From Campylobacteraceae bacterium (lineage in GTDB: Bacteria; Campylobacterota; Campylobacteria; Campylobacterales; Sulfurovaceae), in contig JALWDJ010000022.1 in assembly GCA_027014605.1 (NCBI GenBank), forward strand, positions 1 to 46,688: a DNA stretch of 46,688 nucleotides. The letters are read 5' to 3'. Positions 24,365 through 33,926 of this stretch are shown piece by piece. A model generated the notes under the pieces. That model saw nothing but the letters and a program-made list of their open reading frames with translations, searched no databases and had not been told where the DNA came from. Position numbers and translations under genes: made by a program. Each line of letters begins with the position of its first letter. Within the stretch, counting starts at the first letter, position 1.

Positions 24365-27346
24365 ATGAGTCAAAGTAATATATATGAGTATCTAAAAGAT
24401 ACTAAAGAGAGTCATCTAATTATTGCTAAAGATGATAAAGAAGCTCTTAGTATTGCTAATACAGCTACTTTTTTAGAGTATAGGGCATTTATATTACCAG
24501 ATTTAAGAGTCTCTTATGGTGATGATTTGCGTCCTTTTCAAGAGGAGTTATATGGACTAATCAATACTCTTCATAAATATTTTAATTATAGTTCTAAAAA
24601 GAAGCTATTAATATCTCCAATAAGAACACTTCTTTTTCCTCTACCTAAAGAGGAGTTTATATCTTCTATAGAACTTGAGTTTGCATCAACTATTAATTTA
24701 AATGAATTAAAAGAGAAATTATTATATTGGGGATACTCTACTGTTGATATTGTAACTCAAAAGGGTGAGGTCTCTTTTAGAGGGAATATTATAGATATTT
24801 CACCTATAAATAGTACTTTAGCTTATCGTATATCTCTATTTGATAATGAGATAGAGTCAATTAGAGAGTTTAATATAGATACACAAACAAGTATTCAAGA
24901 TGAGATTGAGATAATTAAAATTCCTCCTGCTTTTCTATCTTTAAATAAACAACAGTTTAATATTATAAAAAAGAGAGTGGAAAGTAGCAAATTAAATATA
25001 TTTGTAAAAGATATTCATAGTATAGGATTTTGGTATTTAGAAGATTTTGCTATAGACTATAAAAGTTATTTTAACTCAATATTTAGCTCAAATATGAGTT
25101 TAGAGTTAGATGAAATATATAGCTTAGATACTCCACTTCTCCCAAGAGAGAGTTTTAAAAATATAGGCATTATTCAAGAGGCTAAAGAGTATAGAGATTT
25201 AGAGGTTATTAATTTAAATGCAATAATTAAATCAAATATAGATAAAAAAATAAAAATTATTGCTAGACATAAATCTCTTATTAGAGGTAGTCAACTAGAG
25301 TCATTTAATAATTTAGAGTTTATATATAAAGATATTATAGTAAATTTAATATCTTCTAAAGAGGTTATTATCTCTTTAAATAGACCAATTAAATTAAAAA
25401 GAGTTAAAAAAGCCTCTATTATTTTAGATGAACTTAGAGTTGGAGATTTTATTGTTCATGAGAATTATGGTATTGGACTATTTAAAGGGATAGAGAAGAG
25501 AAAAGTATTAGGTTCAACTAGAGAATTTGTGGTTATTGAGTATCAAAATAGTGATATACTTTTAATTCCTGTAGAAAATTTGAATGTTATAGATAGATAT
25601 ATAGCAGATAGTGGAACTACTCCTATGTTAGATAAGATGGGTAGGGCTAGTTTTAAGAGATTAAAGGGTAAAGTTAAAGATAAACTATTTTCAATAGCTT
25701 CGAATATTATCAATCTATCTGCTCAAAGACATTTAAAAAGAGGAATTGTATTAAAAAGAGATTTTGTAGAGCATCAAATTTTTATGAGTCAATCAGGATT
25801 TATTCATACTCTAGACCAAGAAGAGGCAATAGAAGCTATTTTAGATGATATGGCAAGTGGTGTTATGATGGATAGATTACTATCTGCTGATGTTGGATTT
25901 GGAAAGACAGAGGTTGCTATGAATGGGGTATTTGTTGCATGGAAAAATGGTTATCAATCTATGGTTGTAGCACCAACTACTCTCTTAACAACTCAACACT
26001 TTAAGAGTTTTAAAGATAGATTTAGAGAGTATGATATAAATATAGCAAAGTTAGATAGATTTACAAAGACAAAAGAGAAAAATCAAATCTTAAAAGGGTT
26101 AGAGGAGGGTAAGATTGATGTTGTTATTGGAACTCATGCACTACTAAAAGCAAAATTTAAAAAATTAGCACTAATTATTATTGATGAAGAGCATAAATTT
26201 GGAGTAAAACAGAAAGAGGCTCTAAAAGAGATGGCTATTGATGTTCATCTTCTATCTATGTCTGCTACTCCAATCCCAAGAAGTTTAAATATGGCACTAT
26301 CTAAAATTAAGACATTCTCTGAAATTCTAACTCCACCAATAGATAGAGCAGGAGTTAGAACTTTTGTAAAAAATTATGATAAAAAGATTATAAAAGAGGC
26401 AATAACTAGAGAACTTAGAAGAGGTGGACAGATTTTTTATGTATTTAACTCAATAGCAGAGATAGAAGAGAAGGCAAGAGTATTAAAAGAGCTTCTTCCA
26501 AAGCTTAGAGTAGCAATTTTACACTCTAAAATAAAGCCATTGCAGATAGAAAAAGATATGCTACTATTTGAAGAGGGAGAGTATGATGTAATGTTATCAA
26601 CCTCTATAATTGAGTCAGGATTACATATTCCAAACGCAAATAGTATTATAGTTGATGGTGCAGATAGATTTGGAATTGCAGATTTACATCAATTAAGAGG
26701 TAGAGTTGGAAGAGGTGGAAAAGAGGGATATTGTTACTTTATGGTTGAAGATAGAGAGAGCTTAAGTGAAAATGCAAAAAAACGACTTCTAGCCTTAGAG
26801 TCACACTCTAAATTAGGTAGTGGTGCTGTTTTGGCATTTCATGATTTAGAGATAAGAGGTGGAGGAAATATTATTGGAGAGGCACAATCAGGACATATCA
26901 AACAGATAGGTTACTCACTCTATCTTAGAATGTTAGAAGATACAATAAGAGAACTTAGTGGTATAGATAAAGAGGAGAATTTTCAAGTTGATATCAAACT
27001 AACTGTTGATGCCTATTTAAGTGAGGAGCTAATATCTGAAGATAGATTACGATTAGAGCTATATAGAAGATTATCTCAATCTAACTCTATTGATGAAGTT
27101 TATAAGATAGAGAGTGAGATAGCAGATAGATTTGGAACATTAGATACTATCTCTTCTCAATTTATAGATATTATGGTTATAAAAGTTTTAGCAAAAGAAC
27201 AGGGAATTAAAAAGATAGTTAACTCTAATGAGAAGATATTTATTGAATTTAGGGATAATAGGGATAGAATTATGTTAAAATCATATAGTAGAGATGATGA
27301 TGATTTAATTGAGACAACTATTAACTACTTAAAATCTAACTCTTAA
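24365..27346 (+). CDS. mfd: Transcription-repair coupling factor Mfd
   Basis: A 993-residue translocase that removes RNA polymerase stalled at lesions and recruits UvrA. The N-terminal UvrB-like region is followed by the RNA-polymerase-interacting domain (ELRVGDFIVHENYGIGLFKGIEK) and the helicase core: Walker A in SADVGFGKTEVA, Walker B LIIIDEEHKFGVKQ, LSMSATPIPRS, and motif VI QLRGRVGRGGKEGY. The TRCF domain is C-terminal. It is about 150 residues shorter than the E. coli protein, as in other Campylobacterota. No clear ribosome site precedes ATG 24365, so expression may depend on the bactofilin gene upstream. Confidence 0.96.
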   Translation: MSQSNIYEYLKDTKESHLIIAKDDKEALSIANTATFLEYRAFILPDLRVSYGDDLRPFQEELYGLINTLHKYFNYSSKKKLLISPIRTLLFPLPKEEFISSIELEFASTINLNELKEKLLYWGYSTVDIVTQKGEVSFRGNIIDISPINSTLAYRISLFDNEIESIREFNIDTQTSIQDEIEIIKIPPAFLSLNKQQFNIIKKRVESSKLNIFVKDIHSIGFWYLEDFAIDYKSYFNSIFSSNMSLELDEIYSLDTPLLPRESFKNIGIIQEAKEYRDLEVINLNAIIKSNIDKKIKIIARHKSLIRGSQLESFNNLEFIYKDIIVNLISSKEVIISLNRPIKLKRVKKASIILDELRVGDFIVHENYGIGLFKGIEKRKVLGSTREFVVIEYQNSDILLIPVENLNVIDRYIADSGTTPMLDKMGRASFKRLKGKVKDKLFSIASNIINLSAQRHLKRGIVLKRDFVEHQIFMSQSGFIHTLDQEEAIEAILDDMASGVMMDRLLSADVGFGKTEVAMNGVFVAWKNGYQSMVVAPTTLLTTQHFKSFKDRFREYDINIAKLDRFTKTKEKNQILKGLEEGKIDVVIGTHALLKAKFKKLALIIIDEEHKFGVKQKEALKEMAIDVHLLSMSATPIPRSLNMALSKIKTFSEILTPPIDRAGVRTFVKNYDKKIIKEAITRELRRGGQIFYVFNSIAEIEEKARVLKELLPKLRVAILHSKIKPLQIEKDMLLFEEGEYDVMLSTSIIESGLHIPNANSIIVDGADRFGIADLHQLRGRVGRGGKEGYCYFMVEDRESLSENAKKRLLALESHSKLGSGAVLAFHDLEIRGGGNIIGEAQSGHIKQIGYSLYLRMLEDTIRELSGIDKEENFQVDIKLTVDAYLSEELISEDRLRLELYRRLSQSNSIDEVYKIESEIADRFGTLDTISSQFIDIMVIKVLAKEQGIKKIVNSNEKIFIEFRDNRDRIMLKSYSRDDDDLIETTINYLKSNS

Positions 27347-27356
27347 TCTTTTTAGA

Positions 27357-27362
27357 TAAAAT
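27357..27362 (+). promoter_or_regulatory. -10-like box for tatB
   Basis: TAAAAT within TTTTTAGATAAAATTAC, 27 bases before tatB. The octamer GATAAAAT is identical to that before minC. Confidence 0.4.
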
Positions 27363-27389
27363 TACAATAATTGAATATAAGGGAAACAG

Positions 27390-27764
27390 ATGTTTGGAAT
27401 GGGTTTTACTGAAATATTAATGATTGCAATTGTAGCAATACTATTTTTAGGACCAGATAAACTACCAGAAGCTATGGTAAAGGTGGCAAAATTTATAAAG
27501 GGTGCTAAAAATGCAATAACTGAAGCAAAGAGTGCAATAGATAGTGAGATAAAAATATCTGAATTAAAAGAGGAGGCTTTAAGCTATAAGGCAAAATTGG
27601 ATAAAGCATCAAGTGAACTTCAAGGTTTTAAAAATATAGATACTCTAAATGAGTCCCTAGATAAATTAACTTCAACAAAACAGGTTGAGCCTAAGCAAGA
27701 TGATAATATTCCTTTAAAAAAGAGAGAAGATAAAAAAGAGGAGAGGATAGCAAATAATGTTTGA
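27390..27764 (+). CDS. tatB: Twin-arginine translocase subunit TatB
   Basis: A 124-residue protein with one N-terminal transmembrane helix (FTEILMIAIVAILFLGPDKLP), the polar Glu in position 8, the hinge GPDKLPEAM and a long amphipathic helix, followed by a charged tail. The length and the tatC neighbour favour TatB over TatA, which usually has about 60-90 residues. TatBC form the receptor for folded proteins with RR signal peptides, such as the molybdoenzyme encoded at 29754. It overlaps tatC by 8 bases. Confidence 0.88.
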   Translation: MFGMGFTEILMIAIVAILFLGPDKLPEAMVKVAKFIKGAKNAITEAKSAIDSEIKISELKEEALSYKAKLDKASSELQGFKNIDTLNESLDKLTSTKQVEPKQDDNIPLKKREDKKEERIANNV

Positions 27765-28515
27765 AGATATTAAACCTCACTTAGTTGAGTTAAGAAAAAG
27801 ATTGGCTATATCTTTTGCTACTGTAATTATTTTTGCTTTTATTGCCTTTGGATTTAATCAACAGATAATATCTTTTGCAAAAGCACCTTTAGTGAATATA
27901 GTTCATGGAGACCCATTTATTGGGGGGATTGGAATATTTTTTATAGCTCTAAAAATTTCAGTCTTTACAGGGTTTCTATTTGCACTACCTGTTGTATTTT
28001 CTCAAATCTGGGCTTTTATTGCCCCTGGGTTATATGAGCATGAGAAAAAATATGTTATACCATTTGTAAGTGTATCAACTTTTATGTTTCTTCTTGGTTG
28101 TGCATTTGCATATTGGGTTGTTATCCCTTTTGGATTTCAATTTTTATGGATGTTTGCAGGAAATATTGTTAACTTCTTACAGACATTAGATGAATATATA
28201 GGGATTTTTACAAAGATACTATTTGGTTTTGGAGTTGCATTTGAATTGCCTGTTATTCTATTCTTTTTAGGAATGTTGGGTTTAGTTGATGATAAAAATC
28301 TAAGAGATTTTTTTGGATATGCAGTCTTGATTAGCTTTGTATTTGCGGCAATATTAACTCCACCAGATGTTATAACTCAACTTCTAATGGCAGGACCTCT
28401 TATTTTGCTATATGTTATATCTATTATTATTGTAAAGATAGTAAATCCATATAAAGATGATAGTGATGATGAGGAAGAGGAAGATATTACAGAGAAACCA
28501 AAACAGTTAAAGTAG
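27757..28515 (+). CDS. tatC: Twin-arginine translocase subunit TatC
   Basis: A 252-residue inner-membrane protein with six helices. It opens with the family signature (PHLVELRKRLAISF) and has FWAFIAPGLYEHEKKY-like sequence (QIWAFIAPGLYEHEKKYV), FGVAFELPVILFFL and AAILTPPDVITQLLMAGPLILLY. The C-terminal tail is strongly acidic and Lys-rich. It is the main receptor for twin-arginine signals. queA begins on the base after its stop; the tatB-tatC-queA order is also, from memory, that of Campylobacter. Confidence 0.96.
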   Translation: MFEDIKPHLVELRKRLAISFATVIIFAFIAFGFNQQIISFAKAPLVNIVHGDPFIGGIGIFFIALKISVFTGFLFALPVVFSQIWAFIAPGLYEHEKKYVIPFVSVSTFMFLLGCAFAYWVVIPFGFQFLWMFAGNIVNFLQTLDEYIGIFTKILFGFGVAFELPVILFFLGMLGLVDDKNLRDFFGYAVLISFVFAAILTPPDVITQLLMAGPLILLYVISIIIVKIVNPYKDDSDDEEEEDITEKPKQLK

Positions 28516-29541
28516 ATGAATAGTGATGAACTCTTAACTAATAGCTATAACTATGAGCTTCCACCTCATCTTATAGCTAAATATCCTGTAGAGCCTAGAG
28601 ATAGTGCTAAGTTATTAGTCTATAATAGAGAGAGTAATAGAGTTACACATACTATCTTTAGAAATCTATTAGATTTTATACCACAAGATACAAATATCTT
28701 TCTAAATGATACAAAAGTAATTAAGGCTAGAGTTTTTGGAAAAAAGAGTACAGGTGGAAAGATAGAGCTTCTATTTAATAGACCATTAGATGCTTTTAAC
28801 TCTTTAGTCCTAATTAGAGGTAGAGTAAAGAGAGATACAGAGATTTTTTTTGATGATAATCTAGTAGCTAAAGTGGTAGAGTTAAGAGATGATGGATTAA
28901 GAGTAGTTAAATTTACTCACAACTGTGTAGCTATTAGATTTGAAGAGTTAGTTATTATATTAGATAAGATAGGACATATCCCTCTACCTCCATATATTAA
29001 TAGAGAAGATACTATTGATGATGAAAAGAACTATCAGACTCTTTTTGCAAAATATGCAGGAGCAGTAGCAGCACCCACCGCATCTCTACACTTTACACCA
29101 GAACTATTTAGAGAGTTAAAAGATAGATTTAATACATATAGAGTTACACTCCATATTGGAGCAGGAACATTTAAACCTGTAGAGACAAAAAATATCTTAA
29201 ATCACCCAATGCATAGAGAGTATTTCTCTATTTCACCAGAGAGTGCCAATATTTTAAATAGCGATAAAAAAATATTAGCTATTGGTACAACTGTTACTAG
29301 AACAGTTGAGTATTTTATACGAACAGCAAAACTTAATGGAGAGTGTGATCTATTTCTAAATCCACTAAATAAGCCAATAAGAGTAAATCATCTACTTACA
29401 AATTTTCATCTTCCAAAAAGTACTCTAATTATGCTTGTATCTGCTTTTATTGGGCGAAAAAAGACGCTAGAGCTTTACCATGAGGCAATAGAAAAAGATT
29501 ATCGATTTTTCTCCTATGGAGATGCGATGTTAATTATTTAA
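28516..29541 (+). CDS. queA: S-adenosylmethionine:tRNA ribosyltransferase-isomerase
   Basis: A 341-residue cytoplasmic enzyme that transfers and isomerises the ribosyl part of SAM onto preQ1 in tRNA, forming epoxyqueuosine at the wobble position. Family motifs: YELPPHLIAKYPVEPRDSAKLL, LNDTKVIKARVFG, GHIPLPPYINR, AGAVAAPTASLHFTPEL, LHIGAGTFKPV and NFHLPKSTLIMLVSAF. It starts directly after the tatC TAG, so it is translationally linked to tatC. Confidence 0.97.
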   Translation: MNSDELLTNSYNYELPPHLIAKYPVEPRDSAKLLVYNRESNRVTHTIFRNLLDFIPQDTNIFLNDTKVIKARVFGKKSTGGKIELLFNRPLDAFNSLVLIRGRVKRDTEIFFDDNLVAKVVELRDDGLRVVKFTHNCVAIRFEELVIILDKIGHIPLPPYINREDTIDDEKNYQTLFAKYAGAVAAPTASLHFTPELFRELKDRFNTYRVTLHIGAGTFKPVETKNILNHPMHREYFSISPESANILNSDKKILAIGTTVTRTVEYFIRTAKLNGECDLFLNPLNKPIRVNHLLTNFHLPKSTLIMLVSAFIGRKKTLELYHEAIEKDYRFFSYGDAMLII

Positions 29542-29753
29542 AATAGAAGTGGATATGAAAAAAACATCTTTTATATTAAAAAAATGTGACAATAAGTAAT
29601 ATATATAATAATTATTATTTATTTTTATAGGCAAGATATAAAATAAAAGTTTTACATAAGATACTATTTTATAGAATATAAGGTGTTCTTATAAATAAGA
29701 GTTATTCACTCCTATTTATTAAACAACTATTTTAAGAAAAAGGAAGGTATGTA
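29542..29753 (+). promoter_or_regulatory. Upstream region of the psr operon with A/T palindrome
   Basis: A 212-base gap without an ORF. TAATAATTATTA at 29606-29617 is a perfect 12-bp palindrome (14 bp with one flanking base each side) and recurs upstream of sqr. A TTTACA (29651-29656) and TAGAAT (29672-29677) pair 15 bp apart is a weak promoter candidate, leaving a leader of about 70 bases. AAGGAAGG precedes the psrA ATG. Confidence 0.4.
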
Positions 29754-32150
29754 ATGCAGGTTGAAGTATCAAGAAGAAAATTTCTTCAAGGTAGCATATC
29801 GCTAAGTATCGTTGGGGCATCAGCAATTAGTGCAACTAATCTATTTGCAAATAATGATGAAGATAGTGGTGGGGGAAATAGCTCTATTCCAAAAACAATC
29901 ACAACAAAAACGGGTACAGGAAAAGCAGATGAAGTTCCAATATTATGTGGTATGTGTGTAAATAAATGTGCAGCTTTTGCAAGAGTTGAAGATGGTATTA
30001 TTACAAAACTCAATCCAAATCCATATTTCCCAAAAAGCCGTAATATGCTTTGTCCTAGAGGAAATGCAGGTATTCAAACAACATATGACCCAGACCGTTT
30101 GAAATATCCTATGATTCGTATTGGAAAGCGAGGAGATGGGAAATATAAGCGAGTTAGTTGGGAAGAGGCTTATGATGCTATAGTTAATGGTACAGATAAG
30201 TTTAAGGGTCTTAAACAGATACTTGATGAAGAGAAAGATAACCGTGCAACTATTGGATATTGTAATGGAGAAGGACTTTCTAAAGAGGGATTTGAAGTTC
30301 TTGTAGGTCAAAAGATAGGAACTCCAAACTATGTTGATGAGGTAAGTATCTGTTTAGAGACTGCTGGTGGTGGTTTCTTCTCTACTATTGGAACTTATCC
30401 AGAGATTGATTTTGAACATGCTGACTATTTAGTTATTGCAGGAGCTAACAGAGCTGAAGCAATTATTACTCCTGACACATTAGATATGTTTAAATATACA
30501 AAAGGGCGTGGTCTAAAAACTATCTGTATTGACCCTAGATTTACAAATACAGCGGCTAAATCAGATAAATGGCTTCCTATTAATCCTGGTACTGACTTAG
30601 CATTTGTTTTAGCTTTAACATGGGTTGTATTTAATGAAAATCTTCAAAATGAAGAGTTTATGAAAAAACATGGTGTTGGATATGAGGAGTATAAACAACA
30701 TATTTTATCTCATAAATATACACCAGAGTGGGCAGAACCTATTTGTGGTATTAAGGCTAAAGATATCTATACTATTGCTAGAGAGTTTATGAATGCTGAA
30801 AATCCTATCTATTATCCAGGGCGTAGAAGTGTTTTATCTCCTAATGATTATCAGTTGCGTCGAGCCATGGCTATATTCCAAGCATTAAGTGGAAATATGG
30901 ATAAAAAAGGTGGTTATATCTTTGGAAATCGTGGTCTTTTACCTGCTGAATATGTAAAACAACCTATTTATGAAAATACAAAAGAGCGTTTTGATACAGA
31001 GGGAATTGCTTTTCCTACATTAAAATCTGGTTCATGGATAGTATTTAGAAATATGATACTTGAAGGAAAAAATCCATATCCTGTAAGAGCTATGTTAATG
31101 CGTAAACATAACCCTATGATGAGTGTCCCAAATACGGCTAAAACAAGAGCTTTCTTAGAGAAGATGGATTTAAATGTTGTTATTGATATTTTACCAACCG
31201 ATACAGCAATGTTAGCTGATGTTATCTTACCTGAAGCTAGTTATTTAGAGCGTATGTCTCCTGTAAAATCTTATGGTTTCTTAGAACCTGCTGTAGTTAT
31301 GCGTAAAGCAGCTATAAAACCTCTATATGAAACAAAAACTCCTGAAGTTATCTTTAAAGAGTTGGGTGAAAAATTGAGTAAACCTCTTTTTGAAGTGAGT
31401 AAAAAGCATGATAAAGCTCTTCAGGAGTTAATTAAAGAGAAAGGTGAAAAGGTAGCTTTTGAAGAGGGTGGATACAATCTAGCTGAACCTTTTGAAAAAC
31501 CGATTGAAGAGAAAAATGAAGAGATTATTACTGAAGTCTTTGGTAAAAAAGCGTGGGAGATTATTGATGAAAAAGGTGTCTATTATCCTCATATAGAAGA
31601 GTATCATAAACAGCTTTCCCCAAATGATTTCCAATACTATCCTAAGAGTAAAAGAAAATATACTAGCAGAGGAGATAGCCTAAAAGTTATCTGTAAAAAT
31701 GATAGTCTAGCTAGTGGTGGAATTGATGTTATGCCTACTTGGCATGATGAGTGGAAGTTTTCAGTTCCAAAAGGAGAGTTTAGACTTATTACAGGTCGTC
31801 ATGCCCAATTTACTCAAAGTGGAACTCAAAACAATATGATGCTTAGAGATTTAATTCCTACTAACTTTGTTTGGATTAACCAACGAGTAGCAGATAAGAT
31901 GGGCATTAAATTTGCAGATAGAGTAGAGATTAAGAGTGAAGTAGGTGCTATTAGACTAAAAGCATATCCTACAGAGAAAATTGCACCTAATCAAATCTTT
32001 TTACTTCACGGATTTGGTAGTGAGAGCAAGGGTATGGAGTTTGCTTATGGTAATGGTGGTAATGATGCTACAATCATTAAAGATGATATAGAGCCGATGT
32101 ATGGTGCAGCAGTTATGCACAGTACAAATTGTAAAATTAGAAAGGTGTAA
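29754..32150 (+). CDS. psrA: Psr/Phs-type molybdopterin oxidoreductase, catalytic subunit
   Basis: A 798-residue periplasmic molybdoenzyme of the polysulfide/thiosulfate reductase branch. The twin-arginine signal SRRKFLQGSISLSIVGAS fits export by the TatBC encoded upstream. A [4Fe-4S] site follows (CGMCVNKC with a fourth Cys in MLCPRGNAG). The likely molybdenum-ligand Cys is in VSICLETAGG. The C-terminal dinucleotide-binding domain contains FRLITGRHAQFTQSGTQNN and HGFGSESKGMEF. It is followed in order by an Fe-S subunit and a NrfD-type membrane subunit, the classic arrangement for quinol-linked sulfur-compound reduction. Whether it uses polysulfide, thiosulfate or works in the oxidative direction cannot be told from sequence. 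Confidence 0.88.
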   Translation: MQVEVSRRKFLQGSISLSIVGASAISATNLFANNDEDSGGGNSSIPKTITTKTGTGKADEVPILCGMCVNKCAAFARVEDGIITKLNPNPYFPKSRNMLCPRGNAGIQTTYDPDRLKYPMIRIGKRGDGKYKRVSWEEAYDAIVNGTDKFKGLKQILDEEKDNRATIGYCNGEGLSKEGFEVLVGQKIGTPNYVDEVSICLETAGGGFFSTIGTYPEIDFEHADYLVIAGANRAEAIITPDTLDMFKYTKGRGLKTICIDPRFTNTAAKSDKWLPINPGTDLAFVLALTWVVFNENLQNEEFMKKHGVGYEEYKQHILSHKYTPEWAEPICGIKAKDIYTIAREFMNAENPIYYPGRRSVLSPNDYQLRRAMAIFQALSGNMDKKGGYIFGNRGLLPAEYVKQPIYENTKERFDTEGIAFPTLKSGSWIVFRNMILEGKNPYPVRAMLMRKHNPMMSVPNTAKTRAFLEKMDLNVVIDILPTDTAMLADVILPEASYLERMSPVKSYGFLEPAVVMRKAAIKPLYETKTPEVIFKELGEKLSKPLFEVSKKHDKALQELIKEKGEKVAFEEGGYNLAEPFEKPIEEKNEEIITEVFGKKAWEIIDEKGVYYPHIEEYHKQLSPNDFQYYPKSKRKYTSRGDSLKVICKNDSLASGGIDVMPTWHDEWKFSVPKGEFRLITGRHAQFTQSGTQNNMMLRDLIPTNFVWINQRVADKMGIKFADRVEIKSEVGAIRLKAYPTEKIAPNQIFLLHGFGSESKGMEFAYGNGGNDATIIKDDIEPMYGAAVMHSTNCKIRKV

Positions 32151-32152
32151 TC

Positions 32153-32716
32153 ATGGCAAGATATGGAATGGCATTAGATTATAAAAACTGTATTAACTGT
32201 AAGGCGTGTGAAGTTGCATGTAAAGAGGAGAATGGTGTAGAACTTGGTGCAGAGAAACACCGTATTTGGGTAGGAGGTAATAACCCTGAAGGGCAATGGC
32301 CATTTTTAGATATTGCTTCAGCTGCATTTATGCCAAGTCAGTGTCAACATTGTGAAGATGCTCCTTGTCAAGAGGTTTGTCCTACAAATGCAACATATTA
32401 TGATGAAAATCATGTTGTAAGAGTAGATAGTGACAAATGTATTTTATGTTCTTATTGTATGAATGCTTGTCCTTACGATGCAAGATATGTTGATGATAGA
32501 ACAATGACCGTAGATAAGTGTACTTTCTGTTCAGATACAAGATTAGCTCGTGGTGAAACTACTACTGCTTGTCAAAATACATGTCCAACAAAAGTAAGAA
32601 CATTTGGTGATTTAGATGACCCAAATAGTGAGATTAGCGAGTTGCTTAGAACTAGAGAACATTTTAGTTTAAAATCACACCTTGGTACTAATCCAAAATT
32701 ATTTTACCTAACATAA
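32153..32716 (+). CDS. psrB: Psr-type iron-sulfur electron-transfer subunit
   Basis: A 187-residue ferredoxin-like subunit with four [4Fe-4S] clusters, from the Cys groups CINCKACEVACK, CQHCEDAPCQEVCP, CILCSYCMNACP and CTFC with CQNTCP. It carries electrons between the membrane subunit and the molybdenum subunit. It lacks its own export signal and would be co-exported with the catalytic subunit by the Tat system. Spacing to the upstream gene is 2 bases, to the downstream gene 10. Confidence 0.93.
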   Translation: MARYGMALDYKNCINCKACEVACKEENGVELGAEKHRIWVGGNNPEGQWPFLDIASAAFMPSQCQHCEDAPCQEVCPTNATYYDENHVVRVDSDKCILCSYCMNACPYDARYVDDRTMTVDKCTFCSDTRLARGETTTACQNTCPTKVRTFGDLDDPNSEISELLRTREHFSLKSHLGTNPKLFYLT

Positions 32717-32726
32717 GGAGCAGAGA

Positions 32727-33911
32727 ATGAAAGTAGGTCCATTAAATATTCCAATTAAAGAGGATTTTTCACTTAAGTCTATTTTAGATTTTGAAAAGAC
32801 TCCTCTAAATATCTTCTTAGCAGTGTCTGTATTGACAATGTTGGCTATGTTTGCTATTGGCGTTATAACATATTTAATTCACGGTCACCATGCTTATGGT
32901 GTAACAAGAGAGCATCCATGGGGGCTTTTAATTGCTGTTTACATCTTCTTTGTTGTTAGTTCAACAGGATTTTGTATTGTAGGTTCACTTGGAGATGTTT
33001 TCGGATTTAAAAGATTTGAGATGATTTCTAAAAGGGCTATTTTTGGTTCAATCGTTACTATTATGGCTGGTTTTGCTGTTATTGCTTTTGAGATAGGACA
33101 CCCTGTTAGAATGATGATTTATAATGTACTAACACCAGGATTAACCTCTGCAATTTGGTGGATGGGTACACTATATGGTCTCTATTTAACATTTATGATT
33201 GTCGAGTTCTATTTCCTACTTAATGATGATATGAAAAGAGCAAAAATCTTTGGTTTAACAGGTCTGCTTGTAGGTCTTGCAGCACACTCTAACCTTGGTG
33301 GGGTATTTGGTTTCTTAAATGCTAGAACAATCTCTAATGGCGTTTACTATCCAACATATTTTATCTTAACAGCATTTATTACAGGTATCTATCTCTCTTT
33401 TATTGTTATGGGATTTAGATATAAATTAAACTTTGATGATAAAGTAAAAGATTTATTAGAAGGATTAGCTAAAATTCAAGGTCTATTAATTGCTATATTA
33501 TTCTTCTTTATGACATGGAAACTTCTAACAGACATGTATGGTGGTATGCCAAATCGTGCAGATGTTGCTCATCATATGTTACACACAGCACCATTTTGGG
33601 CAGAGGTAATCTTTGCAATGCTTATTCCATTTTTAGTTATATTAAAAGATTTTGGTAAAAGCCCTAAACTAATGTTCTTTGCTTCTCTTATAGGTATGGT
33701 TGGTATCTTCTTTATGAGATATAATCTTGTTCATGATACACAAGTTAAACCTCTACAGATGATGAAATTGACAGAGTATCAACTACCACCTGAGTGGGTT
33801 GAGTATTTCCCTAGTGCAACTGAAATTATGATTTCACTTGGTGGGCTTGGGCTTTGTATCCTTCTATATTATGTTGGAACAAAAGCATTTAATCTTGATG
33901 CAACTCATTAA
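32727..33911 (+). CDS. psrC: NrfD/PsrC-like quinone-reactive membrane subunit
   Basis: A 394-residue integral membrane protein that anchors the complex and exchanges electrons with the quinone pool. I count about ten hydrophobic helices, where Wolinella-type PsrC has eight; in length it is closer to ten-helix HybB-like relatives. Features include FEIGHPVRMMIYNVLTPGLTS, AIWWMGTLYGLYLTF, and conserved His/Arg residues in AHSNLGGVFGF and HHMLHTAPFWAEV. AAGGAG precedes the ATG. The gene for a small exported protein follows 15 bases later. Confidence 0.88.
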   Translation: MKVGPLNIPIKEDFSLKSILDFEKTPLNIFLAVSVLTMLAMFAIGVITYLIHGHHAYGVTREHPWGLLIAVYIFFVVSSTGFCIVGSLGDVFGFKRFEMISKRAIFGSIVTIMAGFAVIAFEIGHPVRMMIYNVLTPGLTSAIWWMGTLYGLYLTFMIVEFYFLLNDDMKRAKIFGLTGLLVGLAAHSNLGGVFGFLNARTISNGVYYPTYFILTAFITGIYLSFIVMGFRYKLNFDDKVKDLLEGLAKIQGLLIAILFFFMTWKLLTDMYGGMPNRADVAHHMLHTAPFWAEVIFAMLIPFLVILKDFGKSPKLMFFASLIGMVGIFFMRYNLVHDTQVKPLQMMKLTEYQLPPEWVEYFPSATEIMISLGGLGLCILLYYVGTKAFNLDATH

Positions 33912-33926
33912 TAAAAGGAGATAATT

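Noticed and set aside
27390-27764. TatA rather than TatB
   Set aside because: The length (124 residues), the long amphipathic tail and the direct overlap with tatC favour TatB; some uncertainty remains because the two families share the N-terminus.
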